The position numbers were made by a program, and so were the translations under genes. Source: Amphiura filiformis (Eukaryota; Echinodermata; Ophiuroidea; Amphilepidida; Amphiuridae). Taken from it: 64,000 nucleotides of DNA. The DNA is taken from contig NC_092629.1 in assembly GCF_039555335.1 (NCBI RefSeq), positions 35,442,965-35,506,964 on the forward strand, read 5' to 3'. Positions 45,426 to 56,921 of the stretch are shown here, piece after piece. Position 1 is the stretch's first letter; every line of letters begins with the position of its first letter. Below the pieces are notes generated by a model that ran no database searches, was not told where the DNA came from, and saw only the letters and a list, made by a program, of their open reading frames with translations.

Positions 45426-46037
45426 GAAGTGACTCACATCAGGTAGGCCTGGGTGTAAAGTACAGAATGTAATGAGTAAATTATCAAGGGCACTGACATC
45501 ATAACTCACTTGTTTAACTCTGTATTCTAACATTGTGTTCCTCTCTTAATACAGACCACGAAACAATTAAGGTACCACTTATTATTACCCCTGTATATCC
45601 TAAACAAAGGCAGATATACAATGACTGAAACCAGAAGCCAATAGCTGCATTTTATAGCTCTCATTTGTTGAAATTGTTCATGGAAAAGACACAATGATCC
45701 AAAAACCCAAGGAAGATGCAAAATTCAAAGTTGCAGTTTACTCCATTGTATACCCTATTGATTTGTACACCCAGCTTTCTCGAACTAGAGAACAAGCACT
45801 GTGCTTTCCATTGATGTCTACATTAGCTTGCGGGAAGAACAGACCTCTCGTACCCTTATCAACATGTGCACCCTGTTAAAGAATGACACAGGTGGGCTTT
45901 GTGTTCCTTTGTGACCCTTCATTATCTGCCAAGCAGATTACCAGTCTGCCATTATAATAGTGGGACGACTGAATTAGCCAATCAGAACAACACATTTGTA
46001 TTTATGCTGTGTATGTGCTCAAAAGGTAAATCAAGGT
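45426..46037. other. intronic (SSX2IP), nothing recognised
   Basis: Frames of about 60 codons on both strands without domains. Confidence 0.4.
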
Positions 46038-46282
46038 CCATTGGGTTATTCCATTGAAAATCCACACTATCCCAGTGGCAGATTTTGATTTTGGAGTATG
46101 AATTTCAAATGGAATGAGCACATTAGGCAGCTCCATTTGAATTTCATACACCCTCTGAGCACCTCAATCTTCCACAGAGGGAGAGTGAGTTTCAAATAGA
46201 GCTGCTAATGTGTACATTCCATTTGAAATACATAATCCCCCTGTGAAAGATATTTCCGATTTTAAATGAAATAGCCCATTCT
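46038..46282. mobile_element. Palindromic family P-like copy, longer variant
   Basis: Starts CATTGGGTTATTCCATTGAA and ends TTTTAAATGAAATAGCCCATT, with AGGCAGCTCCATTTGAATTTC in the interior as at 39607-39880. It ends about 30 bp from the donor of the SSX2IP exon at 46311. Confidence 0.78.
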
Positions 46283-46310
46283 TCTCTGCCAGCAAGTGTA
46301 AGCTACTCAC

Positions 46311-46461
46311 CGGTGACTTATCACCCTGTCTGTTTAGCAAATCTACCAATTCTTTCTGCATATTACTCAGGGATTCCCTTAACACCTGGTTCTCTAGCAT
46401 CAGCTCCTTCTGACGTTCTTCGTAATTGGTAATGATTAACCTGTACATCTCTTCTTCGTGT
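46311..46461 (-). CDS. SSX2IP/ADIP exon, central coiled coil
   Basis: The acceptor ATCTTCCACCAG ends at 46462 and the donor GTGAGT starts at 46310. 151 nt: one base completes a Lys codon from the previous exon, then HEEEMYRLIITNYEERQKEL, LENQVLRESLSNMQKELVDL and LNRQGDKSP. Human SSX2IP has [20 protein letters not shown] at the same place. Frame intact. Heptad pattern suits the afadin/alpha-actinin-binding coiled coil. Confidence 0.93.
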
Positions 46462-46519
46462 CTGGTGGAAGATCAAAAGAATGATATAATCAAAAGTACA
46501 TAAGGCAAATGTAACTTAC

Positions 46520-46844
46520 GCTGGTTTCACACTTTCCTGCCACTTGCCGATCTGAAGATGATTTTACTTCACTGCGCAGTCGCACCAGAAACGCTTATGG
46601 TGACTAGCGGCAAGCTGATATATCGATCACTTCACCGCTTTGCCCAAGCAGCAGCATCGCTTGGAGTTGAATTCAAGTCAACTCAGAGTGGTACCGCTCT
46701 GAACAAAATACGATTTTGGAGTGGTGCTTTCAGAGTCATGCTACTGCCAGTCATCGGTGTGTAGCTCAGCTTACAGACAAGTGCAAGCAGCATGATGAAG
46801 CATCACTCCGCTCAGCGGCAAGTGGCAGAAAGTATGAAACCAGC
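46520..46844. mobile_element. MITE with GCTGGTTTCAYACTTTC ends
   Basis: GCTGGTTTCACACTTTCCTG then CCACTTGCCG on the left is inverse to CGGCAAGTGGCAG then AAAGTATGAAACCAGC on the right. 325 bp. It begins 58 bp upstream of an SSX2IP acceptor. An open plus-strand frame inside is an artefact. Confidence 0.8.
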
Positions 46845-48271
46845 ATTAGTAGATTCAAAGTTTCCCATCACCTGCCCATATCATGTTTTTCATTTTGGCC
46901 AACACTTTCATTATTTTGAATTTCAAAAGTAGAAAACGGAGAACTTATGGCTATAGGGTAGCGGATGTAGTCAATAATTGTGTGTGACCCGGTTGACAGC
47001 CTTATCCCCCATCAAAATGCAGATTTTGTTATCAGGCATATTTTCTCATCACCTCAGTGAAATTTAAGGCCTGAAATAAGTTGTTAGTTTCGTTTCGAAT
47101 CCAAAAGCGCTGGATCAATTGAACATAAACTTGGAATAAGACGGTTTGGATGATGAGCTCAAAATCGAGCATACAAAGCACAGGGACTTTATCTATACTT
47201 TCAAGTCTGTGCAGGGCTCGAAAAATGTTAATTTCCTGGGAAGTAAGCTAAATTTTCCACATGTTATAGCATGTTTTTTACAAAAAGACACAATTTCCCA
47301 AATATCAGAATTTCCCTCCAAACACCAACATTTCCTGGGAATGAGCTTCCAATATTCTCCACTTTTTCGAGCCATGAGTCTGTGAATCATAATTTCCCTT
47401 GCACACTGAAAATCTATTGTGATGAAGTTAAGTAACAAGTAGACATCAGAGATTGAGTGAACAATGATGTGTCTACAGGATAACACAGTAGACATGTTTC
47501 TTTTCACTATCATTTCCTCCATGATTTTGATTTGGGCTGGTCTGGTTCATGATTATCAACTTGGCAATTTGCTAGCCCAATCAGGGACTAAAAAATGTTA
47601 CCACAATTTTGAATATTTCCTGTCTATGGTTAGGCTCTGGTCAATGGTGCATGTTTCGAGTTTTAAAAAAATATCAAAAACCCAAAAATAACTGAAAAAT
47701 CATTCATGAAAAATACAAACCTGACATTTTTAACGTCCCGTAAAACATAGACAAACTTTTGTATGATTCTTGTTATTGGTATTATTACTATTATTTATAG
47801 GTTAAAAATGCATATCACTTGTTGGGAGTGAAATTGTACAAAAATGCACATATACTGAGATGCTGATACGTCTAATACACAAGCCCCGCAGTACAAGTGC
47901 ACTATTTTGTACAATTTCTTGAGTAACAATTGATACCCATTTCTTCACCTATTTCATACACAAGAAAAAATTCCTTATATTTCTTTTATAACACAAAATT
48001 GTCACTAAAAGTGTTGGAAAACCCATAAGAAAGATAAATGCATTGTAAACAATGCTTGCAATACACGGAGTCGCGCCTGCATTATTTCACAATACACTCC
48101 TGGCATTTTTCTAACGCTTGCTCTGATTGGTTCTTGTTATCTAAGAGTGCATGAATTAGGGGTGGGATATGGATTATCTTGAGTCTGACAACTCGTACAC
48201 AGTGTGACTTCCTCTACCAGAGATATAAACACATCCCATCCAACCTCGCCTACTAATTAAAGCTACACGAC
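46845..48271. other. intronic (SSX2IP); partial inverted repeat near 47217-47372
   Basis: GGGCTCGAAAAATGTTAATT (47216) and ATTCTCCACTTTTTCGAGCC (47355) form loose inverse ends of a possible small element. 46995-47070 resembles 22420-22540. The tail near 47780-48130 resembles 55925-56480 (CACTAAAAGTGTTGRAAAA, TTGCTCTGATTGGTTCT), a further dispersed repeat. Confidence 0.45.
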
Positions 48272-48456
48272 AATGGGATATTCCACTTGAAATCCATATA
48301 CCCCCTATGGAAGACAGGACCTTAATCTCCCACACAGGGGGTGTGAATTTCAAATTGGGTTACCTGAATGGGTGAATCCATTTGAAATTTACACCCCCTG
48401 TTTGGGAGATTAAGATATGTCTTCCACAGGGGTGTATGTATTTCTAGAATAGTTAA
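48272..48456. mobile_element. Palindromic family P copy
   Basis: Starts CAATGGGATATTCCACTTGA, centre CAAATTGGGTTACCTGAATG, ends GTATGTATTTCTAGAATAG. It stops about 10 bp from the GTAAGT donor of the SSX2IP exon at 48467. Confidence 0.85.
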
Positions 48457-48466
48457 ATGTACTTAC

Positions 48467-48542
48467 TTGCTTCCTGTTTTTCCTGTTTTCCATGTTCCTC
48501 TTTTACCATCAGTTCTTTGTAATGAGTTGAGGATGTCCATAC
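48467..48542 (-). CDS. SSX2IP/ADIP short exon
   Basis: The acceptor TATACATGTAG ends at 48543 and the donor GTAAGT begins at 48466. 76 nt, phase 1 in and phase 2 out. It encodes (G)MDILNSLQRTDGKRGTWK then TGKTGS, matching the human segment [20 protein letters not shown]. This non-coiled linker is a conserved signature of the family, so it is strong evidence for SSX2IP rather than a generic coiled-coil protein. Confidence 0.94.
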
Positions 48543-48888
48543 CTACATGTATAACAAGATTCATTGATTATCATTCTTATCAAAAAATAGAAATTTGCAG
48601 TACTCAGCTAGCGCAGTTCTCGGCGCAAAGCGTTGAGTACAATGCCTTCACACTGATGCACATTGTTGTAAAAAATTGGAAAAAAATTTCATAAAAAACA
48701 TTTGAAAGAAAACATTTTTTAAAAAGATATTTATTTTAATTTAAATAAAAATTTGTGACCAAATAATGCAAATGAACACATTGTAATAATAATGAATATG
48801 CAAATTATACCAAACAAAAGTAGCCAGAGTTTCTGTGTAAACAGAAGTCTGATTTCAGACTTTTGACTGTAAATTCTCACTCACTCAC

Positions 48889-49027
48889 CTATTCTTCTTT
48901 CTTGGTTTTTGTCTGTAAGTAGCTGATGTACCCTCTCTTTCATTTTATTGATTTCCCGTTCCTTTTTCTTCAAGTCATGTTTGAACTGGACATCCCTTGA
49001 CTTCAGGATACCTTCTAGTTTCTTTAT
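48889..49027 (-). CDS. SSX2IP/ADIP exon, coiled coil
   Basis: The acceptor TTCTATACAG ends at 49028 and the donor GTGAGT starts at 48888. 139 nt, phase 0 in and phase 1 out. It encodes IKKLEGILKSRDVQFKHDLK then KKEREINKMKERVHQLLTDK, matching the human sequence QKLQNIIASRATQYNHDMKR and [20 protein letters not shown]. Intact. Confidence 0.94.
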
Positions 49028-49091
49028 CTGTATAGAAGTATAAAAGTTGGTTGACAGAAACTTAGTACATGGAATATTATTGGTATTGTAA

Positions 49092-49278
49092 CTCTCTCCA
49101 CGCGCTGTCGACTGCAGACAACAAATTTTCAATTTTTTTTAAAAATTAAACAATTTAAAAATTATAAATTTTCATGACCATATTTGGCATCAGCATGAAA
49201 AATGCATTAAAATGAGTACAAACAAGCCTAGTATTCATTCAGTGATTCTTGAGAAAATATCTCAAAACTTGGACTTTT
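49092..49278 (-). mobile_element. 'TGCTCTGC' TTAA-type repeat, inverted truncated copy 3
   Basis: Reads as the inverse of 35313-35553 (CTGTCGACTGCAGACAACA, GCATGAAAAATGCATTAAAA), missing the far end. Confidence 0.65.
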
Positions 49279-51663
49279 TATGTTCTTATTTTTCTTCAAG
49301 TCATCTTTGAACTGAACATTCTAGTTTCTTTACCTGTAAAATTATAAAAGGTGAAAAGAGATTTAGAATAAAGGAAATAGTGGTTCTCAGAGAGCCCGAC
49401 TTGGTGCTTGTTCATAGGAATAGATCCAGGGGGTGGGGCTGTATCACCCCAATATTTTGATGGGAGATGCCCGTGTCGATTTTACATTGACTATGTTATT
49501 TTTGATGGGAATTTCAGGAAAGGGTTATTTTTAAACTTTGTTCATGACACATAAAATGTCCATGATGTTTAAAAAAATAGGGTTGTTTTTGAAACTGAGA
49601 TAAATTAAAAAATAGGGTATAGTTTTGTGAATCATGATAATGTTGAAATCCCAAGAAATCTTACCATTTCTCGCTCAATTTACTCCCATTTCACTTTTGT
49701 GAAACTTTTGCCTTCCTAATATCCTTTGGTGATATTCAGCAAAATACTTCTTTTATTTGTTTCATGTATAATGTAATTTACAGTAACTCAACTTTTCCAA
49801 AAATGCCTGATTCCATGGGACTTTTCAGATGGGACGTTGAGTTTTCGATACTAGATTTGGGATTTTGAGGTTGCAAATGGGCGGTTCTTTGTGTTAAAGG
49901 ACTTTTTTAAAGACTAGTTTGCTCTGAATCAGGGCAAAGGCGGCCGTGATTGGTTGCTGACCTATTCACGAATTTTTGTCTGGCTAACGGATGTCATCGC
50001 AAACTAGTCTTTTTTAATTTGGTCTTCATATATCAGTGTGTTTATTCAAGCTTTATTTAGTCAAAAAAAAAAAAAAAAAAAAAAAAGAAACGGGAGGAAA
50101 GATTACATTGTTGATAACTGTATCATAAAAAACACATGGTGCATCCTATTGGATGTATTTGTATAATATTTTTCTGTTATTTTCCTCATTTATATATTAA
50201 AAGGACAACAGAGTTCTCCTCAGAAAAGAAAATGTTCAGAACAAGTGTTTTTGTGTGTGTTCTTGAAATGTTAAAAAAGGGGTAATTTTGTAAAAGTGTA
50301 CTTGAAATGCAAAAATTAGGGGTATTTTAAAGGCTAATTTGTACCCGAAAATAGGGGTAAAAATGAAAATGTTCTTGAAAGCCGCCAAAATAGGGGGTAT
50401 TTTTGATTACCGGGATCATCGCCCAAGTAATGTTAAGTTAAGTGACGACACCGGGGAGATATTGTCCCACACCCCATTTTTCGAAAATTTTTTTTTTTTT
50501 ATTCAAGTAATTAGAAGTCAATAATATATGATATGATATAGCTGATTAAAATTGAAGTGATATGACATCACGATCATCTGGAAATCATCTGGAAATTTCA
50601 ATTTCAGTTCATCAAATCTAAAAATAATTATATTAATATTTTCAGCAATCGAACATGATGCTCCCAGCCCATATTCTTCTCTTTGTGTATCTGTTATGAT
50701 ATAATTATCATGAACTGCCTTATGATCAAAATAATTATTTGGTGAAACTGGTACAAAATTAAACATGTTGGCATGATTACTGTTTAGTGTTTTTCATTGT
50801 AACACTGATATTTTATCGCCCACAGAATTCATAAATTTTAACACATGCCTGCAAAATTATTATTCTGTGCATCATGTGACAATTAGCCAGCGCATGCCTG
50901 TATAAACCAGGTGTCTTTGTTAGAATTTATTGAGATATAACTAATGTAAATTTTTCTTGACTGCATAAATAATATTAAAACTAGCTCAGTTCCTTCAAAT
51001 GACGATGTTCTCAAAATAATGAGTACATCAACATGCGACTGATATCAGGCATAGCAACTGGCATGTAGATACATAGTTACTTTATGAGGGGAATTAAAAA
51101 TTCCTTTAAAAAGGATTGGGGTGCCCAATGGGAGCTTTGATGTGATGTGATGAAATGTAACCTTTTGGATAAAATTGTCTACTTTAAAACAATTGTAACA
51201 TTAGCATATAGTAATCAAAGAAAGATTAGGAAATGTAAAGCATATCTATTGCAGTGGGAGAGGTGTAAATTCGTACTGCATGGGATGTAAGAGGATTGGT
51301 TTCAAGTAAATAGGAATAAAGCTCAGGTTACCATTTCAGTTACTATTGTTAGGGAATGGTATATGTTGGAGAGGGGGGGTTATTAGAGCAGAATTATTCT
51401 ATTTAGAATATAGTTTTGCATATTCAATTCTAATGGATTGTTTTCCAAACGGGGGTAAGAGTATTTTGCAAGTTCAAATCCAAAGTTGAAAAAATGCATG
51501 TAGGATGTACTTGAATAATTGGTAGGTTTGGTTGATAACTTCTATAATAAAATAATTAAAAGCAAAAAATGTAAAATTTGTATGATATGGGATGCTGTAA
51601 CCATCTTACATCAGATACTATCTTTGAGATAGTTAGATTTCTGAAATGAGGTTAAGAGCTGCT
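49279..51663. other. intronic (SSX2IP), repeat debris
   Basis: About 2.4 kb. A-run at 50065-50086. Around 49560-50410 the phrase TTGAAATGYAAAAATAGGGGTA-like recurs several times, probably a decayed repeat. No exon-like sequence with matching phase seen. Confidence 0.4.
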
Positions 51664-51825
51664 ACAGTCTGTCTACTCTGAAGTACAAAGTACAGACGCG
51701 GACGCACACATTATGCCGACTTTGATGGCACGCATACCTGCAGCAGAGACGCAGCACTACGCATTGTTAACGCGCTGTATATGCGCGCGCGTTGTTACTT
51801 TGTACTTCAGAGTGGACAAACTGTA
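51664..51825. mobile_element. MITE with ACAGTCTGTCY ends, copy 2
   Basis: ACAGTCTGTCTACTCTGAAG then TACAAAGTA is mirrored by TACTTTGTACTTCAGAGT then GGACAAACTGT. Same ends as 21457-21701. The interior is GC-richer, with a CGCGCGCG run. Confidence 0.8.
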
Positions 51826-52057
51826 TATACCATGGCACTGATGTGGTAGTGACATCAGTACACATTTCATTGGGCGCAGCTTCAAATCGCTGGTATTCGC
51901 TCAAAGTGCTGGCATACATAACCATGCGCTTAAAGATGCCACATAGATGTGCGCATGAAACAGCAGCCTCAATGAGCTTTAGCAGAGCTGTTTGCACCAA
52001 TGGCCATAACAAGAGGTGTAGAGGGGTACCACTCAAGCTATTTCAGTTCAAACCTAT
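51826..52057. other. intronic (SSX2IP), nothing recognised
   Basis: Overlapping sense and antisense frames of about 90 codons, no domain. Confidence 0.4.
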
Positions 52058-52189
52058 ACAGACATGACCTTAAATCCCTGGGGCCGTATCACCCATTCAG
52101 GTAATCCCATTTGGAATTCACACTCCCTTTGTGGAGGATTAGGGTTGTATCTTCCAAAGGGGCATATGGATTTCAATTGGACTAGCCGA
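52058..52189. mobile_element. Palindromic family P copy, left-truncated
   Basis: From ACAGACATGACCTTAAATCC through CACCCATTCAGGTAATCCC to ATGGATTTCAATTGGACTAG. Confidence 0.75.
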
Positions 52190-53131
52190 TATGAATGAAA
52201 ACAACCCGAAACTCCAGTATGAACAAAGTTTATCCTCATTATTTTTTGCCAAGTAATGTTCAAAAGCCACAAAGTTTCTCAGCCAATTGTAGAAAATAGG
52301 CATCAGATGTAAATTGAGTTCATCACTTTCAGAAATCATATAATATTAGTGGTACCAAGCAACTTGTCCTGAGCCAGGTCCTTTGGTTTTATCACCCTAT
52401 GTTTAACAGGTCTCACTTCAATGAGTACTATTATATCATAAAAATCAGTGCCTGACAGAAATATAGTTTTATGAGCTTTTCACGGCTCTTTGTTGTTACT
52501 TGGCACGTAATTACCATCTATGAAAGGGTCTGTACAAAGTACATGTAAACAATTAGAGAACATAAAATGTCTACATCCAAATATGACATGTTTGATCACA
52601 AGGGACGTTCACTATTGGTTGTATTGGTCATGTCTACACAAAATGTAGGTAGACTAGTCAAGAGTGGTTTGTACATGATTCAGTAATTATACATGTTTAC
52701 AATGTACAACAGGTCTACAATGTACAACTGCAAGCAAAATGAATAAAATGAAAACGAAAATTTAATTAAATTGAGGTGAGCATTAGTCAAAGTGCACTAA
52801 TAATGATTTCTGAAAGTGCTGATCTCAATTAACGCCTGATGCCGATTTTCTACATTATTATGTTTTGATGAATCCATGTGTGTGAAAATATCGGATCCAA
52901 TAATGATAAATTGATGCTATGAGTTTGAAAATATTGGAGACGCACAACTACGCCTCATCAAATATTTTGAAACTCGTAGATCGACCAATAAATATGGGCT
53001 CATTGATCTAATTTTATACATACAATTTTTTCTTGTCCTAATTAGGCCTACAAGACCTCTTGTAATTTTTGTCCTAATTGACGTTGGCTTTCCCTTTTAA
53101 AGGGGATTTTTATTTACATAGGAAAGCTTAC
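52190..53131. other. intronic (SSX2IP), nothing recognised
   Basis: About 940 bp without a supported feature. Confidence 0.4.
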
Positions 53132-53300
53132 CTCTTCTTTGGCATTTTTGAATTTTGCACTGAGCCCCTTATATTGTATAGTGTGTTGTCTTTCTTTCTC
53201 TTCCAAGGCAATGTTGTCTCGTTGTACCTGCTCTAATTGGTCCTTGATACGTGTGTGGCTGGATTGTAGGTTGTTGAAGTCACTGTCTGCACGCATTTGC
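53132..53300 (-). CDS. SSX2IP/ADIP exon, first coiled coil in the window
   Basis: The acceptor TTTGCATATCAG ends at 53301 and the donor GTAAGC starts at 53131. 169 nt, entered in phase 2 (the first G completes a codon) and left in phase 0. It encodes QMRADSDFNNLQSSHTRIKD then QLEQVQRDNIALEEKERQ and FKNAKEE, matching the human segment GSDMDHLQSCYSKLKEQLET and QERDRQ...LKNEKDE. SSX2IP binds afadin and alpha-actinin at adherens junctions and anchors microtubules at centrosomes (known for vertebrates). About 110-120 N-terminal residues by human length must come from exons further right, which I could not identify. Confidence 0.93.
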
Positions 53301-53879
53301 CTGATATGCAAAGAAAGGTTAACAAAAGTAGAGCATCAGAGGCACAAGTTTAGTCTTCCTCAATCCAGGGTATAGGAGGGGTGGCAAATGGCATTCAATG
53401 GGGGCAACAACAACAATACTGACAAGCACGGATCGAAAAATCAAGGAAAAAGGGGTAATTTTAGGGCTTGTCACATGCTCAGAGCAAATTTAAGCTTTAG
53501 CCCTAACAAGGAACATAAATGACTTAGGGTGATTGCGCAATGCCAGATTGTAAGATTTTGTAAGATTTATGGGTGCTTAGGCACAAATGTTATTGATATA
53601 GGGTTCATTATTTTCTGAAAAATGTGCCAGATAAATAAATCACAGGAATAATTTGCTTTTTTGTACTCATCCCGGATCAATATTGTTCTCGGTTCTGATT
53701 AATATGCAAGAAAGATTTCACTACTTGAATTCTGGGATGCCCTTGTTAATTACTGAAAAAACATTCATAGGTCTAAAAATCCTTCCTTGAAACGCTTGAA
53801 ATGGGTCAAAATTGACTTAGGGTGTCCTCGAATCCATCAAATAATGCATGGCAGTGTTTTCAGAGTACCATTTTGTCCT

Positions 53880-55430
53880 AGATTTATGGGTGTTAAAAAG
53901 GAGGGATTGGGAAATTTTCCATGATTTGTCCTTAAAATATGTTTTTATTAATTTATTTCTTTTTCATATCTGAAAATCTGAAAAAAAACCCAAAAAGACA
54001 GAGATCTGTAAAAAAAACAGAAAACTTATACAAATACATATGAAAAAGGTTTTACCATGAGACATCATCACCATGGGACATTTTTTCATTTTCATTACAA
54101 TAAATCCCAATATCTGATGCTATGTATGGGTATTTTGATGTAAATAAAAGATGCATAACATGGTCTCTAAACTAAATATTTTGACTTAATTGATATATTG
54201 AATCGAACAACTTTAATGTCAAGATCTTGGATTGATGATAGCTGTCAGAAAAAAACCTCCACTCAGTCACATGCTCAGCCCTAGCATTTTCATTTAAGCT
54301 TTATTTTCTAAATCTTCTTGAACTTGCCTATGACTTAGGGTGATTCGCTGTATGCCAGTTCATTGTACAGTTGACCATTTATTAAGATTAAATATCTGGT
54401 GATTGGGATGAGTTGTTGGCCATATAATGAAAAATGGTATGTAGAGGGATTAACCCAAGTAACATGCTTTTGGAGGAATGAAGATGGAAACAAAAAATTG
54501 GAAAATGATGAAGAATTTACATTATATAACTTATAAGCACCTAATAGCATACATGTAGGATTGCTAGTCTATCTTGGTGCCCATAAAATGACTTAGGTGA
54601 TTGCGCATAATGCCATCATCAATACATATCATGCAATGGTTTTCCACATAAGATTTTGTAAGATTTATGGGTGTTAGGGTTAGTGAGGGATTGGGAAATA
54701 GACCATGAGGCTATTTTTTTTTTTTTTTTTTTTTGGGTTTCATGTTTTTTGCCAAAAAAATATGTTTTTATTAATTTATTTCTTTTCATATCTGAAAATC
54801 TGAAAAAACCTCTCTTAAAGACAGAGATCCGTGTTTGAAACAGAAAACTCCATACAAATACATATGAAAAAAGGTTTTACATGAGACATCATCACCATGG
54901 GACATATTTTTTTCATTTTCTAGAATGTTGATAGTCTCGACCACCATAGCGAGGTGTAGCGATTATAACACATGGGTATGAGATCTTTTAATTCTGCTAA
55001 ACTAAAAATTGATGAAAATTGACACACGTTGTCGAGTGCTGCTGCATGCTGGTGTATGGGTATGCTGATGCAAAGTGCATAACATCGATCGTCTAAACCA
55101 AATAAATTTGACTTAATTGATATATTAATATAATAAGCTTGTAAAAGCATATAAACGTGTTGTCATGTGTCAGATCTGTTGTGATGATTGTCATCATGAA
55201 ATTCCACTCAGAACGAGAAATTGTCAGCCCTACGATTTTGTACAACTTATTATTTTCTAAATCTTCTTGCTTGCCTATACTTAATTGATGTGCTTCGGTA
55301 TGAGTTCATATAAATCAGTTGACCATCTGTATTAAGTTAAATACATCTGGTGATTGGGATGAGTTGTTGGATGTGTCTGGTATGTAGAGGTTGGGGGAGC
55401 TGGGGTAGTAAGCTCCTGGAGGAATGAAAT
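53880..55430. repeat. Direct duplication, about 650-750 bp per copy
   Basis: The sequence from about 53935 (ATATGTTTTTATTAATTTATTTC) to 54545 recurs from about 54760 to 55430: TTTTACCATGAGACATCATCACCATGGGACA, GACTTAATTGATATATT, CTAAATCTTCTTG, and GTCAACTG near TCTGGTGATTGGGATGAGTTGTTGG. The copies have diverged by many small indels. Between them lies a repeat containing TTGTAAGATTTATGGGTGTTAGGGTTA. Confidence 0.75.
55315..55420 (-). other. Possible exon (SSX2IP N-terminal region?), weak
   Basis: On the minus strand an acceptor-like ATTTCATTCCTCCAG at 55435-55421 leads into an open stretch reading AYYPSSPNLYIPDTSNNSSQ then SPDVFNLIQMVN and a stop. The composition resembles the Ser/Pro-rich N-terminus of SSX2IP, but there is no clear alignment and no good donor. 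The duplicate at about 54355-54470 has lost the acceptor. Confidence 0.2.
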
Positions 55431-56572
55431 ATAAACAAACAAATTGGTTAAAATGTGAAGTATTTAAATAACTCCAACTCCGCTTGCTCCCATGTAAAAA
55501 AAAAAAATCTTGATAGCCCCTTTTAAAATTCTTAGTAATCATACTTCAATATCAACTCATATCACAATGCTTATCACAAGTTCAAAATAAGAACCACTCC
55601 CATCAGAACACCGCTATGCTGCGAGTCCGTTTTTTCTGTGCAGGGATGTGTTGTGTTTTATGGAAGGGCCATGGTTCTCATAAAGCCAGTCAAGCTGGGT
55701 GAATTCCCGGGTGAATTCATTGTGTTTCAAAAAGGGTCTACAAAGCAGCCTATTGGGATGGTAGCATTGGTGATAACAATTACATGCATAACTTCCTGCC
55801 CATGAAAGTCCATCAGGTACCTATTGTTGCAAGTTAGCTGGAGGTTCCTGTATTTACTATCATTTGAAAAGGCCAGTGACAGGTCAACGGACAAAATACA
55901 CACTTCCAATTGAGTTCATCAATTATAGGTTAATAAATGGGTATAATTTGTTGTGAGTGAAATTGTATAACATAATGCCACATACACTGAGATGCAGATG
56001 TTGATGTGCCTAATGCACAAGCCACGCTTTGTACAATTGCTCGAGCATTTCACTGTCTTAGTGCACGTTAGAATATGACCGCCAACTGGCTCACGCTTTC
56101 TTTATTACGAACCACTGATCGAAATGATCACAACACAAAGCCTATGGTACAATGTATATCAAAATTCGGAACAGGTGTATGAGCCCAGGCTTGAACCAGT
56201 AACCATGGTTACTAATTATGTGCACTACTGCAGCGAATAGGGGATAGCATAAATTATTAACATATTTCATTCAGTAAAGAGGAATTTACTAGTTTTACAA
56301 CAAAATTGTCACTAAAAGTGTTGAAAAATACAAGCAAATATTTAATGCATCAACCCACAAGAAAAATGAATGCATCTGAAAGCACTACGCATAGTACACG
56401 CCTGTGCACATACACAATCAATGAATGGTTTGCATTTTTCTAACTTTTGCTCTGATTGGTTCTCGGCTCTCCATCTAAGAGTGTATGAAAAAGTAAATTG
56501 TATAATAGATGTATGCAGTATCAGAATGTCTTTCAGGATTTCAAGATATCACCTGTAATTAAAGGCAAACCA
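55431..56572. other. upstream/intronic, nothing recognised; tRNA-like trace near 56180-56235
   Basis: On the minus strand ACTGGTTCAAGCCTGGGCTC (B-box-like) lies near 56201. The A-box part is poor. 55925-56480 resembles 47780-48130. Confidence 0.4.
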
Positions 56573-56921
56573 CCGTATTTCACAAATAGTCGCCCCCCCT
56601 CAAATAAACGCCCCACCACTTTTTTTAACCAAGATGTTTCAAAAATTCCAATATTTCCATGCTATCTTGTGTAGTAAGCTTACCAAGTTGCTCACATGGT
56701 CAATAATAGCAGCAATAAATGGCGAAAATCTGCATTGGAAACCCGGAAGTGAACCAAAAGTCAGTATCAAAAGTTCATAGTTCGTCATTTTAGCGTGACT
56801 TTTTAGCTTACCTAATGATTTTAACGGGAATTGTCGTGCTAAAAATGACCTCTAATAAACGCCCCCCCCCCCTTGGGAAAATGTAACGCCCCTGGGGGCG
56901 TTTATTGGACGAAATACGGTA
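56573..56921. mobile_element. MITE with CCGTATTT ends, copy 2
   Basis: Matches 3193-3545 end to end in the same orientation, with CCGTATTTCACAAATAGTCG and TATTGGACGAAATACGGTA ends. Confidence 0.85.

Noticed and set aside
46558-46764. 68-codon plus-strand frame
   Set aside because: It lies wholly within the MITE at 46520-46844.
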